Of a stretch of 64,000 bases of DNA, positions 1-9,442 are shown one piece after another. The notes beneath the pieces were generated by a model that did not search any database, was not told where the DNA came from, and worked only from the letters and a program-made list of their open reading frames with translations. The stretch covers positions 124,001 to 188,000 of the forward strand of contig NZ_JJMU01000014.1 in assembly GCF_000757725.1 (NCBI RefSeq), read 5' to 3'. The stretch comes from Sphingobacterium deserti (GTDB taxonomy: Bacteria > Bacteroidota > Bacteroidia > Sphingobacteriales > Sphingobacteriaceae). The translations under genes were made by a program, and so were the position numbers. Position 1 is the stretch's first letter, and every line of letters starts with the position of its first letter.

Positions 1-1
1 C

Positions 2-973
2 TACCAAGCGATGCGGAATAGTGCGTTTCAAGAAATCCGCGAAGTTCCGGCTTATATAGAATATGGTTATGTTCCGCAGGATGTCAATGGCGGAAGCGTT
101 ACCAAAACATTGGAATATGCCTTCGACGATTATTGTATTGCACTAGTAGCAAAAAAACTGGGTAAAAAAGAGGATTACGAATTATTCAGTAAGCGGGCGA
201 AGAGTTACGTCAACCACTTCGATCCGAAGACGGGCTTTATGCGCGCCAAGTTTAAAAATGGAAAATTTGTAGAGCCATTTGATCCATTTTATTCAGAGCA
301 CGACTTTGATAAAAGCCAATACATCGAGGGAAATGCTTGGCAACATTCATTTTTTGTGCCACACGATGTACGTGGATTAGCGAAATTGTTCCCAAAGAAA
401 AATGGGCTAAGCCTTATGCTGGATACACTATTTAAAGCACCATCGCATATGACGGGCGAAAACCAATCGCCAGATGCCAGTGGTTTCATCGGGCAGTATG
501 CGCACGGGAATGAGCCTAGTCATCATATCGCGTATATGTATGCCTATATTGGTGAAGCTTGGAAAACACAGGAAAAGATTCGTCATATTGTGGATTCCAT
601 GTACCATGACCGTCCAGATGGTTATGCAGGTAATGAAGATGCCGGACAGATGAGTGCCTGGGCGGTGTGGTCTATGATGGGATTGTACCCTGCTTCGCCA
701 GTGGGGGGTGAATATGTTTTTGGAAGTCCTAGCTTAGACAAAGCGGCCATCACGATGCCAAATGGCAAGACATTCACCATTATTGCAAAGAACAACAGCA
801 AAAAGAATGTATACATCAAATCGGTTAAACTAAACGGGAAGGCATACAACAAAGTGTACATTAAGCACAACGATATGCTTCTTGGCGGCGAGCTCGTTTT
901 TGAGATGGCGGATAAGCCAAATAAAAAGTTTGGTAAGCAAAAGAACAGCTGGCCAACATCAATGGAAAACTAG
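2..973 (+). CDS. GH92 alpha-mannosidase, C-terminal part (gene cut by window edge)
   Basis: The reading frame is open from base 2, so the gene begins outside the window and the first ATG at 11 is internal. The visible 320 or so residues match the C-terminal half of GH92 exo-alpha-mannosidases: EGNAWQHSFFVPHD, then SGFIGQYAHGNEPSHH, then GNEDAGQMSAWAVWSMMGLYP, in the order seen in the complete GH92 at 26388-28667. GH92 enzymes are calcium-dependent inverting mannosidases that trim alpha-1,2/1,3/1,6-mannose from N-glycans or yeast mannan; the GNED segment lies in the active-site region. It ends KNSWPTSMEN, close to the tail of the second GH92. Location is probably periplasm or outer membrane, but the signal peptide is not visible. 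The family call is secure; linkage specificity is not readable. Confidence 0.93.
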   Translation, partial: YQAMRNSAFQEIREVPAYIEYGYVPQDVNGGSVTKTLEYAFDDYCIALVAKKLGKKEDYELFSKRAKSYVNHFDPKTGFMRAKFKNGKFVEPFDPFYSEHDFDKSQYIEGNAWQHSFFVPHDVRGLAKLFPKKNGLSLMLDTLFKAPSHMTGENQSPDASGFIGQYAHGNEPSHHIAYMYAYIGEAWKTQEKIRHIVDSMYHDRPDGYAGNEDAGQMSAWAVWSMMGLYPASPVGGEYVFGSPSLDKAAITMPNGKTFTIIAKNNSKKNVYIKSVKLNGKAYNKVYIKHNDMLLGGELVFEMADKPNKKFGKQKNSWPTSMEN

Positions 974-1050
974 CAGGAAATAAGAGACAAAAAGACAGCT
1001 ATTATATTGGGTATAATTATTGGAGTATACTGCCGGAAGGAGAACAATAA

Positions 1051-1380
1051 ATGACTGATTTTAGTAAATTAAATATCCAGGATTTGCCGGATAATGAAGG
1101 CAACAACCAAACAGATTTTTACGATAATTTTCGCGTGAAATTAAATACGGTCGAACAATTCCCAAGCTTATACACATTTAAGTTCATCGTAAAGGCTGAT
1201 GCGGAGAAGCTGAGCGAGGTAAAGAGCATCTTCATCCATCCCAGCACAAAGTTCGCCGAAAAGGAATCGTCAGGCGGAAAATATAAGTCCATCACGGTAG
1301 AGACTTTTGTCAATAACGCGGAAGATGTGATTGATTATTACAAGAAAGTATCGCAAATAGAATCGGTAATAATGTTGTAA
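1051..1380 (+). CDS. DUF493 (YbeD-like) small protein
   Basis: The 109-residue protein matches the DUF493/YbeD family. The FPSLYTFKFIVKA stretch (about residues 38-50), the SGGKYKSITVETFV stretch and the final IESVIML correspond to the beta strands of the E. coli YbeD ferredoxin-like fold. It has about 20 extra N-terminal residues. The biochemical function of the family is not established; it is cytoplasmic and has been called a lipoate-regulatory protein only by genome context. There is an unusually clear purine-rich AGGAG about 8 bases before the ATG, rare in this phylum. It follows the GH92 gene by 77 bases and is closed by a perfect inverted repeat at 1391-1437. Confidence 0.8.
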   Translation: MTDFSKLNIQDLPDNEGNNQTDFYDNFRVKLNTVEQFPSLYTFKFIVKADAEKLSEVKSIFIHPSTKFAEKESSGGKYKSITVETFVNNAEDVIDYYKKVSQIESVIML

Positions 1381-1390
1381 TAATGAAATC

Positions 1391-1437
1391 GCTTAAACAA
1401 GAAACGCTGTCAATATGACAGCGTTTCTTGTTTAAGC
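1391..1437. terminator. perfect 22-bp inverted repeat between convergent genes
   Basis: Arms at 1391-1412 and 1416-1437 are perfectly complementary around a 3-base loop. It lies between the convergent DUF493 gene and the secreted-protein gene, so it probably ends transcription from both sides, although neither side has a long T tract. Confidence 0.65.
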
Positions 1438-1490
1438 AATAAGTGCTAAAACAGTCTTAGTAAATTTCGAAAACTTTAAGAGTTGATTGA

Positions 1491-2411
1491 CTAATCAATA
1501 TAAAACAGATATCGGCTTGACCCACTATCACTATGTAATAAATCCTTTTCTATTTGGGAGTAATTTACATAAATCCAGTCCATCAGTCTCTTCGCTTTCG
1601 CGCCTTCATTGCTATGTACTGCCACGTCGGAGAGCTGCCCAATCGAGGCGTCATATATAAAAGATACGGCTATACTTTTTTTACTATCTAGAACCCCGGA
1701 CCAGTCTGGATCAAATTTTAACACCTGACCTTCAAAACGGTCTTTAATAAAGTAAGCTACTTCGGTGTACTGAATAGATTCCTTATCAAGGGAACGGTCT
1801 GGTCGAACTTTCACTGTGGTTACACTGTTTACGGGTTGCCCATAGTAAATTGCCTGTTTCCATTTAGGTTTTAATCCCGCATACAAGCTTTTGGAAAGAA
1901 GATCATCTCCAGTGAATTCAACTTCACCTGATTTATGAATAAGTATATCCACCTGCTTGACATTCTCAAATAAATTAGGGTCTCGTATTATTGCGGCCCA
2001 GTCTTGTAATAAAGAGTCTCTAAAGTCATAAAAGCCCCGAGCCACCGACGCATAAACAACCACCGGACCAAAAAGCTGTCTCCCACAGGTAAACTCTTGA
2101 AAATTTACAATCTTCCGCAAAGTTATCGGATCCGTAAACACATAGAGGTGGTAACATTTCTCTTTCGTAAAAAATCGATTGTAGCTCGATAGCAAAGGTT
2201 GAACGTACTGATTTAATACACGCCCGTAATCGAATAGAGGTACGGTAGTATCCGCAGAGAAGCTGAAATGTACTCGTTCATGCCTATTTAAATGTAACGT
2301 ATCCGGCAATCTTGTAGAGATTAGCTGCGCTAACGACTGCAGATCTGTTGGTTCTTGGCTAAATCCAAAAGCGGATAGAAGAAAAAATAAATAGGTTAGA
2401 TAAATGCGCAT
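1491..2411 (-). CDS. secreted hypothetical protein
   Basis: I do not recognise this 306-residue protein. It begins with a signal peptide (MRIYLTYLFFLLSAFGFSQ, cleavage likely after FS-Q), so it is exported. The rest is mixed alpha/beta with no transmembrane segment. The stretch from about residue 190 (SVTTVKVRPDRS ... VLDSKKSIAVSFIYDASIGQLSDVAVHSNEG) loosely recalls the C-terminal domain of TonB-like proteins, in which a strand pair is followed by a variable tail, but the match is too weak to use as an annotation. It is convergent with DUF493 and its 5' end faces the pnp terminator at 2484-2515. Confidence 0.6.
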   Translation of the reverse strand: MRIYLTYLFFLLSAFGFSQEPTDLQSLAQLISTRLPDTLHLNRHERVHFSFSADTTVPLFDYGRVLNQYVQPLLSSYNRFFTKEKCYHLYVFTDPITLRKIVNFQEFTCGRQLFGPVVVYASVARGFYDFRDSLLQDWAAIIRDPNLFENVKQVDILIHKSGEVEFTGDDLLSKSLYAGLKPKWKQAIYYGQPVNSVTTVKVRPDRSLDKESIQYTEVAYFIKDRFEGQVLKFDPDWSGVLDSKKSIAVSFIYDASIGQLSDVAVHSNEGAKAKRLMDWIYVNYSQIEKDLLHSDSGSSRYLFYID

Positions 2412-2483
2412 ATAAAAAAGTCGTTAGCTTACCACACGTCGTTTGCTTCCTATGGATAGGATGACTATTTTCTACTTTTTCCA

Positions 2484-2515
2484 TAAAAAAAGCTGCACCA
2501 TAAGGATGCAGCTTT
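2484..2515 (-). terminator. rho-independent terminator of pnp
   Basis: On the minus strand AAAGCTGCA and TGCAGCTTT pair around a 9-base loop and run into seven T residues, 20 bases after the pnp stop codon. Confidence 0.85.
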
Positions 2516-2533
2516 AAATTATGCGTCTCAAAC

Positions 2534-4711
2534 TTACGCTTTAGGCGCGTCGTTTGCCGGCTTTTGTTCTTGCTTTGGCTTGTCTTCGCGTGGTGGGCGA
2601 GGCAACAACACTTTACGCGAAAGTTTCATCTTACCTTGCTTATCGATATCCAATAATTTCACGCTAACCATATCACCTTCTTTGAACACACCGTCCATCG
2701 TTTCTAAACGTGTCCAGTCGATTTCAGAAATATGCAATAACCCATCCTTACCTGGCATAATCTCCACGAAAGCACCAAATGGCATAATAGATTTCACTTT
2801 CCCTTCATAAATTTCACCAATCTCTGGCTTCGCAACGATTGCTCTGATGCGGGAAACCGCAGCATCAATAGCCGCCTTGTTGTCGGCAAAAACCTGAACG
2901 ATACCTTTTCCATCCACTTCTTCGATAGAGATGGTCGAAACTGTTTCGCGTTGCATTTCTTGGATAATTTTACCGCCTGGCCCGATAATAGCACCAATAA
3001 ATTCTTTATCGATTGTCATGGAGATGATGCGTGGAGCATGTGGTTTGTAATCTTCACGAGGCGCATCGATTGTTTTCTTCATCTCGTTTAAGATGTGTAA
3101 ACGCGCTTCTTTTGCTTGATCCAAAGCTTGTGTCAACACTTCCCACTTCAATCCATTTATCTTCAAGTCCATCTGGCAAGCTACAATACCTTTTTCAGTA
3201 CCTGTCACTTTAAAGTCCATGTCACCTAAATGATCTTCATCACCCAAGATATCCGATAGAATAGCATACTTACCACTTTTCTCGTCTGTAATCAGCCCCA
3301 TTGCAATACCAGAAACCGGCGCTTTCAATTTCACACCCGCATCCAATAAAGCTAAGGTCCCTGCACAAACAGTTGCCATAGATGAGGATCCATTTGATTC
3401 CAAGATATCAGACACCACACGGATAGTGTATGGATTTTCTGTTCCTTCTGGAAGAACCTGTTTCAAGGAACGCATAGCCAAGTTACCGTGTCCGACTTCG
3501 CGCCGACCAGGGCCACGGTTAGGTCGTACCTCACCTACCGAAAACGAAGGGAAGTTATAATGCAATATAAATTTATTGTATCCATGGATAAATGCGCCAT
3601 CGATCATTTGCTCATCATCTTTAGCACCTAACGTTACAGACGTCAACGATTGTGTTTCACCACGTGTAAACACCGCTGATCCATGTGCTGCTGGCAAATA
3701 ATCAACTTCTGACCAAATCGGACGTACTGTACGTACATCACGGCCATCCAAACGAACACCTTCATCTAATACCAAGTTACGAACAGCGTCATACTGTACG
3801 TCATGGTAATATTTCTTCGCTAAGAATGTTGTTTCTTCATCAATCTCCTCACCTAAGGTTTCAAAGAATGCTTTTCCGATCTCTGAAAACTTCTCCGCAC
3901 GTTCGTGTTTTGTAGAACCTGATTTTGCAATTGCATAAACCTGATCGTATGTCGCTGCAAAAACAGCATCACGTAGTTCTAGATTAGATGGCTCATGATT
4001 GAACTCACGCTTCACGCTAGATCCAACTAAATTCGCTAGCTCTATTTGCGCAGCAACTTGCTTTTTGATCGCGTCATGTGCGAAAGCAATTGCTTCTACC
4101 ATTTCAGCTTCTGAAATCTCTTTCGACTCACCCTCAACCATCACGATATCCTGTGCAGAACCCGCAACGATGTATTCTAAACTAGCTTGCTCTAATTGAG
4201 AAAGCGTTGGGTTAAGAACTAATTGTCCGTCGATTTTAGCAACGCGAACTTCAGAGATTGGACCGTTGAAAGGAATATCAGAAACAGCTAATGCTGCTGA
4301 TGCTGCCAAACCTGCCAATGCATCCGGCATAATATCTTTATCTGCAGAGATCAACGAGATCATAACCTGTGTGTCTGCATGATAAGTTTCTGGGAATAAC
4401 GGGCGCAATGCTCTATCCACTAAACGTGAAATTAAGACTTCATAATCCGACAGACGTGCTTCTCTACGTAAGAAACCACCTGGGATACGTCCTGTAGAAG
4501 CATACTTCTCTTGGTAATCAACAGATAGTGGGAGGAAATCAACGCCTGGTTTTGCTTCACGCGCGGAAACAACCGTTGCCAATAACATGGTATCTCCTTG
4601 CTTTAACACTACTGATCCGTCCGCTTGTTTAGCTAACTTACCTGTAGATAACTCGATCGGGGCTAATCCGTTGCCCAAGTCGATCGAAACTTTTTTTTCG
4701 TTATAACTCAT
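2534..4711 (-). CDS. pnp: polyribonucleotide nucleotidyltransferase (PNPase)
   Basis: PNPase degrades RNA 3' to 5' by phosphorolysis and can add tails with NDPs; it works as a trimer in the cytoplasm. The 725 residues contain the first RNase PH domain ([22 protein letters not shown] near residue 60), the alpha-helical linker, the catalytic second RNase PH domain (FTRGETQSL, then FPSFSVGE, then [10 protein letters not shown]), a KH domain with the GPGGK loop near residue 570, and an S1 domain ([20 protein letters not shown]) before a lysine- and proline-rich tail. Length and domain order are normal. The ATG at 4711 gives the conserved N-terminus. rpsO lies upstream on the same strand, the usual rpsO-pnp neighbourhood, but a terminator separates the two and pnp has its own -7 box. 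Confidence 0.98.
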   Translation of the reverse strand: MSYNEKKVSIDLGNGLAPIELSTGKLAKQADGSVVLKQGDTMLLATVVSAREAKPGVDFLPLSVDYQEKYASTGRIPGGFLRREARLSDYEVLISRLVDRALRPLFPETYHADTQVMISLISADKDIMPDALAGLAASAALAVSDIPFNGPISEVRVAKIDGQLVLNPTLSQLEQASLEYIVAGSAQDIVMVEGESKEISEAEMVEAIAFAHDAIKKQVAAQIELANLVGSSVKREFNHEPSNLELRDAVFAATYDQVYAIAKSGSTKHERAEKFSEIGKAFFETLGEEIDEETTFLAKKYYHDVQYDAVRNLVLDEGVRLDGRDVRTVRPIWSEVDYLPAAHGSAVFTRGETQSLTSVTLGAKDDEQMIDGAFIHGYNKFILHYNFPSFSVGEVRPNRGPGRREVGHGNLAMRSLKQVLPEGTENPYTIRVVSDILESNGSSSMATVCAGTLALLDAGVKLKAPVSGIAMGLITDEKSGKYAILSDILGDEDHLGDMDFKVTGTEKGIVACQMDLKINGLKWEVLTQALDQAKEARLHILNEMKKTIDAPREDYKPHAPRIISMTIDKEFIGAIIGPGGKIIQEMQRETVSTISIEEVDGKGIVQVFADNKAAIDAAVSRIRAIVAKPEIGEIYEGKVKSIMPFGAFVEIMPGKDGLLHISEIDWTRLETMDGVFKEGDMVSVKLLDIDKQGKMKLSRKVLLPRPPREDKPKQEQKPANDAPKA

Positions 4712-4782
4712 TTGTAATTCATTTCGACATACGTTACATCTTTTACGTATGTCCTCTTATTTATAGACCTTTAAAAATCATA

Positions 4783-4790
4783 CAAAGTTA
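4783..4790 (-). promoter_or_regulatory. -7 box upstream of pnp
   Basis: The minus strand reads TAACTTTG, a perfect match to the Bacteroidota -7 consensus TAnnTTTG, 71 bases before the pnp start. No TTG sits at the expected -33 position. Confidence 0.4.
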
Positions 4791-4873
4791 AGTAAAATTT
4801 ACACGTTATGATGTAGCATGTGAAAAAACAATATTGCACAGTGCTATAGATTTTTAAACCGATTGCTCCAAAA

Positions 4874-4907
4874 CAAAAAAACCACCTACGTTCTGTAGAT
4901 GGTTTTT
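4874..4907 (-). terminator. rho-independent terminator of rpsO
   Basis: On the minus strand AAACCATCTAC and GTAGGTGGTTT form a stem with one wobble around AGAAC, followed by a T run. It sits 20 bases after the rpsO stop. Confidence 0.82.
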
Positions 4908-4926
4908 ATTTTTTACTTCTAAAAGC

Positions 4927-5205
4927 TTATTTGATGATATCACGTAAACCTAATGCTTTGATAATAGCACGGTAACGGTTGATGTCTTTTTTGTACAGGT
5001 AAGCTAATAATGAACGGCGTTTACCTACTAGCATTTGCAGGGAACGTTGCGTGTTAAAATCTTTTCTGTTTTTTTTCAAATGCTCTGTTAAGTGAGCGAT
5101 TCTTTTAGTGAATAAAGCTACTTGTCCTTCTGTAGAACCTGTGTTTTCTGCTGCACCTGCAAATTCTGCGAAGATATCAGCTTTGTACTCTTTACTTAAA
5201 TACAT
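4927..5205 (-). CDS. rpsO: 30S ribosomal protein S15
   Basis: S15 binds the central domain of 16S rRNA early in assembly of the small subunit. The 92-residue sequence has the family signatures TGSTEGQVALFTKRIAHLTEHLKK and RSLQMLVGKRRSLLAYLYKKD, ending in ALGLRDIIK. Length is usual. The region just upstream holds a complete promoter (5249-5279) whose -33 TTG comes from a long heptamer repeat tract. Confidence 0.98.
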   Translation of the reverse strand: MYLSKEYKADIFAEFAGAAENTGSTEGQVALFTKRIAHLTEHLKKNRKDFNTQRSLQMLVGKRRSLLAYLYKKDINRYRAIIKALGLRDIIK

Positions 5206-5248
5206 TCTTGAATAATATTAAAGCGTTAAAAATTTAATGAATTGCCTG

Positions 5249-5279
5249 CAAATGTAGAAATTAAAAAGTAAAAAGTCAA
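5249..5279 (-). promoter_or_regulatory. rpsO promoter (-33 TTG, N20, -7 TACATTTG)
   Basis: The minus strand carries TTG at 5279-5277 and TACATTTG at 5256-5249, with exactly 20 bases between. This fits the Bacteroidota consensus fully. The expected start of transcription is about 37 bases before the rpsO ATG. The TTG is part of a TTTTGACTTTT repeat unit. Confidence 0.65.
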
Positions 5280-5397
5280 AATTAAAAAGTAAAAAAAGTG
5301 GGAAGTCAAAAGTTAGAAGTTAGAAGTCAAAAGTGGGAAGTCAAAAGTTAGAAATCAAAAGTGATAAGTCAAAAGTTAGAAGTCAAAAGTGAGAAGT
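5258..5397 (-). repeat. heptamer repeat tract upstream of rpsO
   Basis: About 140 bases of degenerate 7-base units. Read on the coding strand of rpsO they are ACTTTTT, ACTTTTG, ACTTCTA and similar. Related tracts lie at 43170-43202, 45655-45838, 48870-48945 and 50471-50620, each directly upstream of a gene and in the same orientation to it. Confidence 0.85.
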
Positions 5398-5443
5398 GAT
5401 GTCACGCATTGCTCACTACAAACTACTCATTACTAAGTGCACA
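5398..5443 (-). repeat. AGTAATG-type short repeat
   Basis: On the minus strand this stretch, just after the stop of the BNR gene, is built from GTAATG, AGTAATGAGTAG and GTAGTGAGCAATGCG. The same words recur at 47030-47085 after the methionine sulfoxide reductase gene and at 51293-51319 before hisH. Confidence 0.55.
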
Positions 5444-6484
5444 TTACTCCCTCCTCCTCAACAGCACATGCTTAATATTTTTGCGGTTATGCGTGTAAAC
5501 GATATGGATTAATCCTTTTGCATCCTGCATGATCGTTGGATAGCTGAATTCACCTTTTTCCTCGTCTTCCAGATGTAGGACATCTGACCAATGCATACCG
5601 TCCGTTGATGTGGCCATACGTAGTTTCGCGCGCCCCTCCCACCAATCCTTTCCAGGCAGTGCCGGATTGTAAACGATGTAGAATCGATTCCCAACACAAA
5701 TAGCATCTGTTCCGGAATTTGGGTTGATAAGGTCAGTCTTTTCCAATGTCGACCAGCTTTTGCCGCCATCAGTAGACCAGGCCGTTGCCACCACCCCCTC
5801 TTTACTTCTACAAAGTACCTGCAGCCGGCCATCTGCATGCTCCACGATACTGGGTTGAATAACATTCATCTTCCCATTGTGATCTATCGGATGAACTTGC
5901 CAAGTCTGCTGCTGATCGTCACTACGTTCCACATGGGCCATCCAGCGATCTTCATTAATTTCCACACTAGATGGAGAAAGTATGGTGCCATCGGCTAAAG
6001 CTAAAGGCTTATTCTTTATTGGCCCTAGGATGCCCGGCGGTAAACGTTTTGCTATCGACCAGCTTTTACCTCCATCATGAGATGTTTTGACCATCCCCCA
6101 CCATTCGCGCGGATTTGGCCCCACTTTATAGTAAAGATACATTAGGCTTTCTTTTGCTGCGCGAAAAAGAACAGGGTTCCAGCATGGCTGTTGCGTGCCG
6201 TCCGAAAGCTGGCCATCGGCCCAAACCTGTGGATCGGTCCATTTGCCATTTTCGTAGCGCGCCCCCCAGACCCGTACATCGCTGCTCCCCTCGTGTGTGC
6301 CCGCGAACCAACTGGCCAACAAAACACCATCAGCGGTTTCTTCAATGGTGGAGGCATGACACTGTGCGAAGAATTTGCCCGTTTCAAATAAGAACTCACT
6401 ATGTTTCACTTCCACCATGCCTTCCTGCGCGCAAAGAGGGGCAAGCTGGTATGCACAAGCCAATAGCAATACAATTAATTTCAT
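5444..6484 (-). CDS. secreted sialidase-fold (BNR/Asp-box) glycoside hydrolase-like protein
   Basis: The 346-residue protein starts with a signal peptide (MKLIVLLLACAYQLAPLCAQ) and folds as a six-bladed sialidase-type propeller. Three Asp-boxes are visible: SHDGGKSW at 135-142, STDGGKSW at 237-244 and STDGMHW at 293-299. The family is the BNR_2 (PF13088) group often annotated exo-alpha-sialidase. Members of this group also act on other sugars, so sialic acid specificity should not be assumed. Its start lies 12 bases after the stop of the upstream GH29 gene, so both are one operon. Location is periplasmic or surface. Confidence 0.85.
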   Translation of the reverse strand: MKLIVLLLACAYQLAPLCAQEGMVEVKHSEFLFETGKFFAQCHASTIEETADGVLLASWFAGTHEGSSDVRVWGARYENGKWTDPQVWADGQLSDGTQQPCWNPVLFRAAKESLMYLYYKVGPNPREWWGMVKTSHDGGKSWSIAKRLPPGILGPIKNKPLALADGTILSPSSVEINEDRWMAHVERSDDQQQTWQVHPIDHNGKMNVIQPSIVEHADGRLQVLCRSKEGVVATAWSTDGGKSWSTLEKTDLINPNSGTDAICVGNRFYIVYNPALPGKDWWEGRAKLRMATSTDGMHWSDVLHLEDEEKGEFSYPTIMQDAKGLIHIVYTHNRKNIKHVLLRRRE

Positions 6485-6496
6485 TGTTACCGGTTT

Positions 6497-7933
6497 TTAT
6501 TTACTATCCAATTGGATTGCCGTAGCGTATTTCAGTGCTTCTTTCGGCTTTTGCACCGTTATTTTATCCCCTTTTTGCGACCATTTCACTTTGCCTTTAA
6601 CCCCCAATACACGTAGCTGTTTCACAGAAAATCCAGCTGGTACCGTAAATTCAAACGTAGATGGTGCCACGTAGTTTGTTTCGCCGGAAAGATGGAAAAC
6701 ATTCAGTTGCTTGGCATCTTTACTTTTCGTATAGTAGTAATCTCCTTCATGGTAAGGCGCAACGGCACGTGTAGCGAATACTGCTGAGCCATTCGTATCC
6801 ATCCAAGATGAAAGCTCTTTCAGACGATCATAGGCTGCTTGATCGAAATCGCCATTCGGTCCAGGCGCAATATTTAGCAAATAGTTCCCGCCACGCGAGA
6901 TAATCTGCACCAAGGTTTCGACAAGCTTTTTGGTTGGTTTGTAACGATCATTAGGTATATAGGAGAAAGAATCGCCCATCGTGATACAACTTTCCCAAGG
7001 AATGTCTAACGGATGTTCGGGGATAGCTTGCTCAGGTGTCACGTAGTTTTCCCAATTGCCAGGCACCGTTCTATCGACGACGATAATACCAGGTTGGTTT
7101 TTGCGGGCCATCGCACCAATACGATCCATATCAATATCCTGCTCGACCTTAATCGTGCGCTGCCATTCCACGGTTGGATCAATCGTTTTGAACGGACGAA
7201 CCCAGCCGCCATCCAACCAAAGGATATCCACTTTGCCGTAGTTTGACGTCAATTCATTGATTTGATTAAACGTAAATTGCTTGTATTTTTCCCAACGTTC
7301 TGGATATTTCTCGGGATCATAGTTTACATTTCTATCTTTCGGCGGGAAATAAGGCCACCAGTAATACTCAGTATGCCAGTCCGGCTTTGAAAAATAAGCA
7401 CCTATTTTAAATCCTTCCTGTCGAAAGCTGTTAAAGATCTCTTTCGTTACATCGGCTTTCGGGTTGCTGGAAAACGGCGATTTGGAAGAGGTAATTTTAT
7501 AATCAGATTCCTTCGTGTCAAACATGGCGAACCCATCGTGATGTTTTGTCGTAAAAACCACATACTTCATACCAGCCGCTTTAGCCGCATCAGCCCACTT
7601 CTCAGGGTTAAAGGCTGTCGGATTAAATGTCGTTTGCAGGTTTTCGTAATTCTTCACATACTCGTTGTAAGTTACGCCATGTTCGGGCTTGCGTTGCGTC
7701 CAACCCTCATCTTCCGGACATAGGCTCCAACTTTCAACGATTCCCCATTGGCTGTATGTCCCCCAATGCATAAAAAGACCGAATTTCATATCCTGCCACT
7801 GTTCGAGGTTTTCGATAACCTGCGGGTCAGTCGGCTTTTGGTACCCTGATGATACATTATGAGCTTGGGAAAAAGCAGCGCCAGCCGTAAAAGACAAGGC
7901 TAAGGCTAAAACGTTTTTATAAATTGAACGCAT
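6497..7933 (-). CDS. GH29 alpha-L-fucosidase
   Basis: GH29 enzymes remove alpha-linked L-fucose with retention of configuration. The 478-residue protein has a signal peptide (residues 1-22, AFSQ), FGLFMHWGTYS at 51-61, TKHHDGF at 129-135 and ILWLDGGW, in which Asp241 is the expected catalytic nucleophile. The catalytic barrel ends near residue 380, followed by a beta-sandwich domain. It is the first gene of a two-gene operon with the BNR protein. A second, quite different GH29 is at 28934-30712, so the two probably split fucose linkages between them. Confidence 0.95.
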   Translation of the reverse strand: MRSIYKNVLALALSFTAGAAFSQAHNVSSGYQKPTDPQVIENLEQWQDMKFGLFMHWGTYSQWGIVESWSLCPEDEGWTQRKPEHGVTYNEYVKNYENLQTTFNPTAFNPEKWADAAKAAGMKYVVFTTKHHDGFAMFDTKESDYKITSSKSPFSSNPKADVTKEIFNSFRQEGFKIGAYFSKPDWHTEYYWWPYFPPKDRNVNYDPEKYPERWEKYKQFTFNQINELTSNYGKVDILWLDGGWVRPFKTIDPTVEWQRTIKVEQDIDMDRIGAMARKNQPGIIVVDRTVPGNWENYVTPEQAIPEHPLDIPWESCITMGDSFSYIPNDRYKPTKKLVETLVQIISRGGNYLLNIAPGPNGDFDQAAYDRLKELSSWMDTNGSAVFATRAVAPYHEGDYYYTKSKDAKQLNVFHLSGETNYVAPSTFEFTVPAGFSVKQLRVLGVKGKVKWSQKGDKITVQKPKEALKYATAIQLDSK

Positions 7934-8642
7934 GCGTATTGATTAAATTAGCTAATTAATATTCGAATAGCCAATATACGGTTTATAAGGAAGATGAGCA
8001 AGTTGAAAGAACCTGTATAACGGCATTCGCCGCTTAATAATTAAATATTCCTTTTCTAGCCCTGTCATATCGAATTCCATGATTTCTTTTGCCATTGATA
8101 ACGATGTCCGACAGTTTCACACTAAACAGATAACACATCGCTATAATAGATTGTGAAAATCATGAGAGAACAACTAATATCGAACGAATATAGCTTTCAT
8201 CAGCAACGGCAACATTAAGTGAATGCCTAACGACATTAACATGTTTCATTTGACTAAATTGGAAGACATCGACTCAAACATACTTTATTTCGCTAAAATT
8301 ATAGTCCTTTTATTTGCATATTAAATTCTATAACTATATATTTGAATTTCCCTAGGATTAACGGTCATTTAACCAAAATAGAGTTTTTAAATTAGGTAGC
8401 CTTAATTAATATACATGGGCGATATTTACAACTTTATTAAACCATTTTTTATGACATCTATCTTCCTGGCGCTAACACGAACAAATCTTATATCGAAAGA
8501 TGTTATTGCCTGTTGCAATTTCTTTTCATCTATTGATTATATTAATGCACGGAATTTTTTCGTTTTTCTTTGCTATAACGACTGCGCTTATCCTATTTTT
8601 ACAGCCGACCAATCCCCCCTTTAATTTTAAAAAACCGAAATT
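7934..8642. other. gene-poor 709-base intergenic region between divergent genes
   Basis: AT-rich DNA between GH29 (minus) and the DUF1648-like gene (plus). A palindromic ATTCGAAT near 7961-7968 lies close to the GH29 start; a similar ATATTCGAA is found in the ROK promoter at 22288-22296. A 69-codon frame at 8415-8624 shows no recognisable protein features. I see no RNA gene or terminator. Confidence 0.5.
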
Positions 8643-9086
8643 ATGTCAAAAAAGTTAATCTATTTGTATGTTATTGCGGTACTAATATTGATCTTTAGCG
8701 TCTTGCTTTTAGCGCGCCATCACGATGCAATTTCAAGTCCTGTCACTACGCATATAAACCTTGTTGGCGAGGTGGATAAAATTGGGGATAAAGTCCATTT
8801 AATTTACGCGCTATGTGCGAATGGAGGCCTCTTATTGATCAGTCTGTTTTTCGTATTAAAACCACAATATGCGAATTACCCCTTTGAAATCACAGACGAG
8901 AATAGAGCGTCCAGCTATCAAAAGATGCGATTTTTCCTATTGATCCTTTGTATTATCACGTCCATTTCATTCAACTACATGATTCTTAAAGCCATAAACG
9001 CAAGCCACCTATTTATATATGTTATTTCATCTACCGCCTTCTTTGCTTTTATGGTATCACGGTATTGCGGAACAGTACGAAGCTAG
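8643..9086 (+). CDS. DUF1648-like four-helix membrane protein
   Basis: The 147-residue protein has four predicted transmembrane helices (about residues 5-24, 55-75, 95-115 and 120-140). Between helices 1 and 2 is VTTHINLVGEVDKIGDKVHLIYAL, which resembles the DUF1648 motif (P.H.N..G..D..GSK) found in SdpI-type immunity proteins and other small membrane proteins. The second half is less conserved and too short for SdpI. The function is unknown. It stands alone, with no obvious partner. Confidence 0.6.
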   Translation: MSKKLIYLYVIAVLILIFSVLLLARHHDAISSPVTTHINLVGEVDKIGDKVHLIYALCANGGLLLISLFFVLKPQYANYPFEITDENRASSYQKMRFFLLILCIITSISFNYMILKAINASHLFIYVISSTAFFAFMVSRYCGTVRS

Positions 9087-9385
9087 TCGGCCGTAACTAT
9101 TTAATCTGTCATCAAGTTTATATTAGTAAGGCCAAACCTATCTGCTTTTTCATAATCGAAAATAACATGTCATTTTTTTCTTTCGAGCTGTCTTTTGAAA
9201 AACGTATTGATTCAGATTCTTGATTAGAAAGCTCATCTTTTCGACACGTTATAGATCCAGTTCTTCGTTTATAAATACTCGTCTCACATTACGTTTTCCG
9301 ATAGGGCGTTCTGAAACATTTATAATCAGCAGACTAGCCGAGCAGCAAGCTGTGCGGGCTTTTTATTTATTTAATATTAGTTACA
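9087..9385. other. 299-base region without a supported gene
   Basis: This gap separates the DUF1648-like gene from the terminator of the first SusCD unit. An imperfect GC-rich stem, AGCCGAGCAGCAAGCTGTGCGGGCT at about 9337-9361 with a following TTTTTATTTATTT, may stop plus-strand transcription. Nothing else was seen. Confidence 0.4.
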
Positions 9386-9420
9386 GTAAAAAGCCTGCAT
9401 CACGATCGTGATGCAGGCTT
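9386..9420 (-). terminator. terminator after SusD (unit 1)
   Basis: Bases 9391-9420 are a perfect 30-base palindrome (stem of AAGCCTGCATCACGA with its complement). On the minus strand it runs into TTTTT. It lies 22 bases after the SusD stop. Confidence 0.85.
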
Positions 9421-9442
9421 AATAAAAATATGAAGACAACGT

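Noticed and set aside
8415-8624. 69-codon frame
   Set aside because: No family features, cysteine- and phenylalanine-rich translation, and no start context. It looks like a chance frame in AT-rich DNA.
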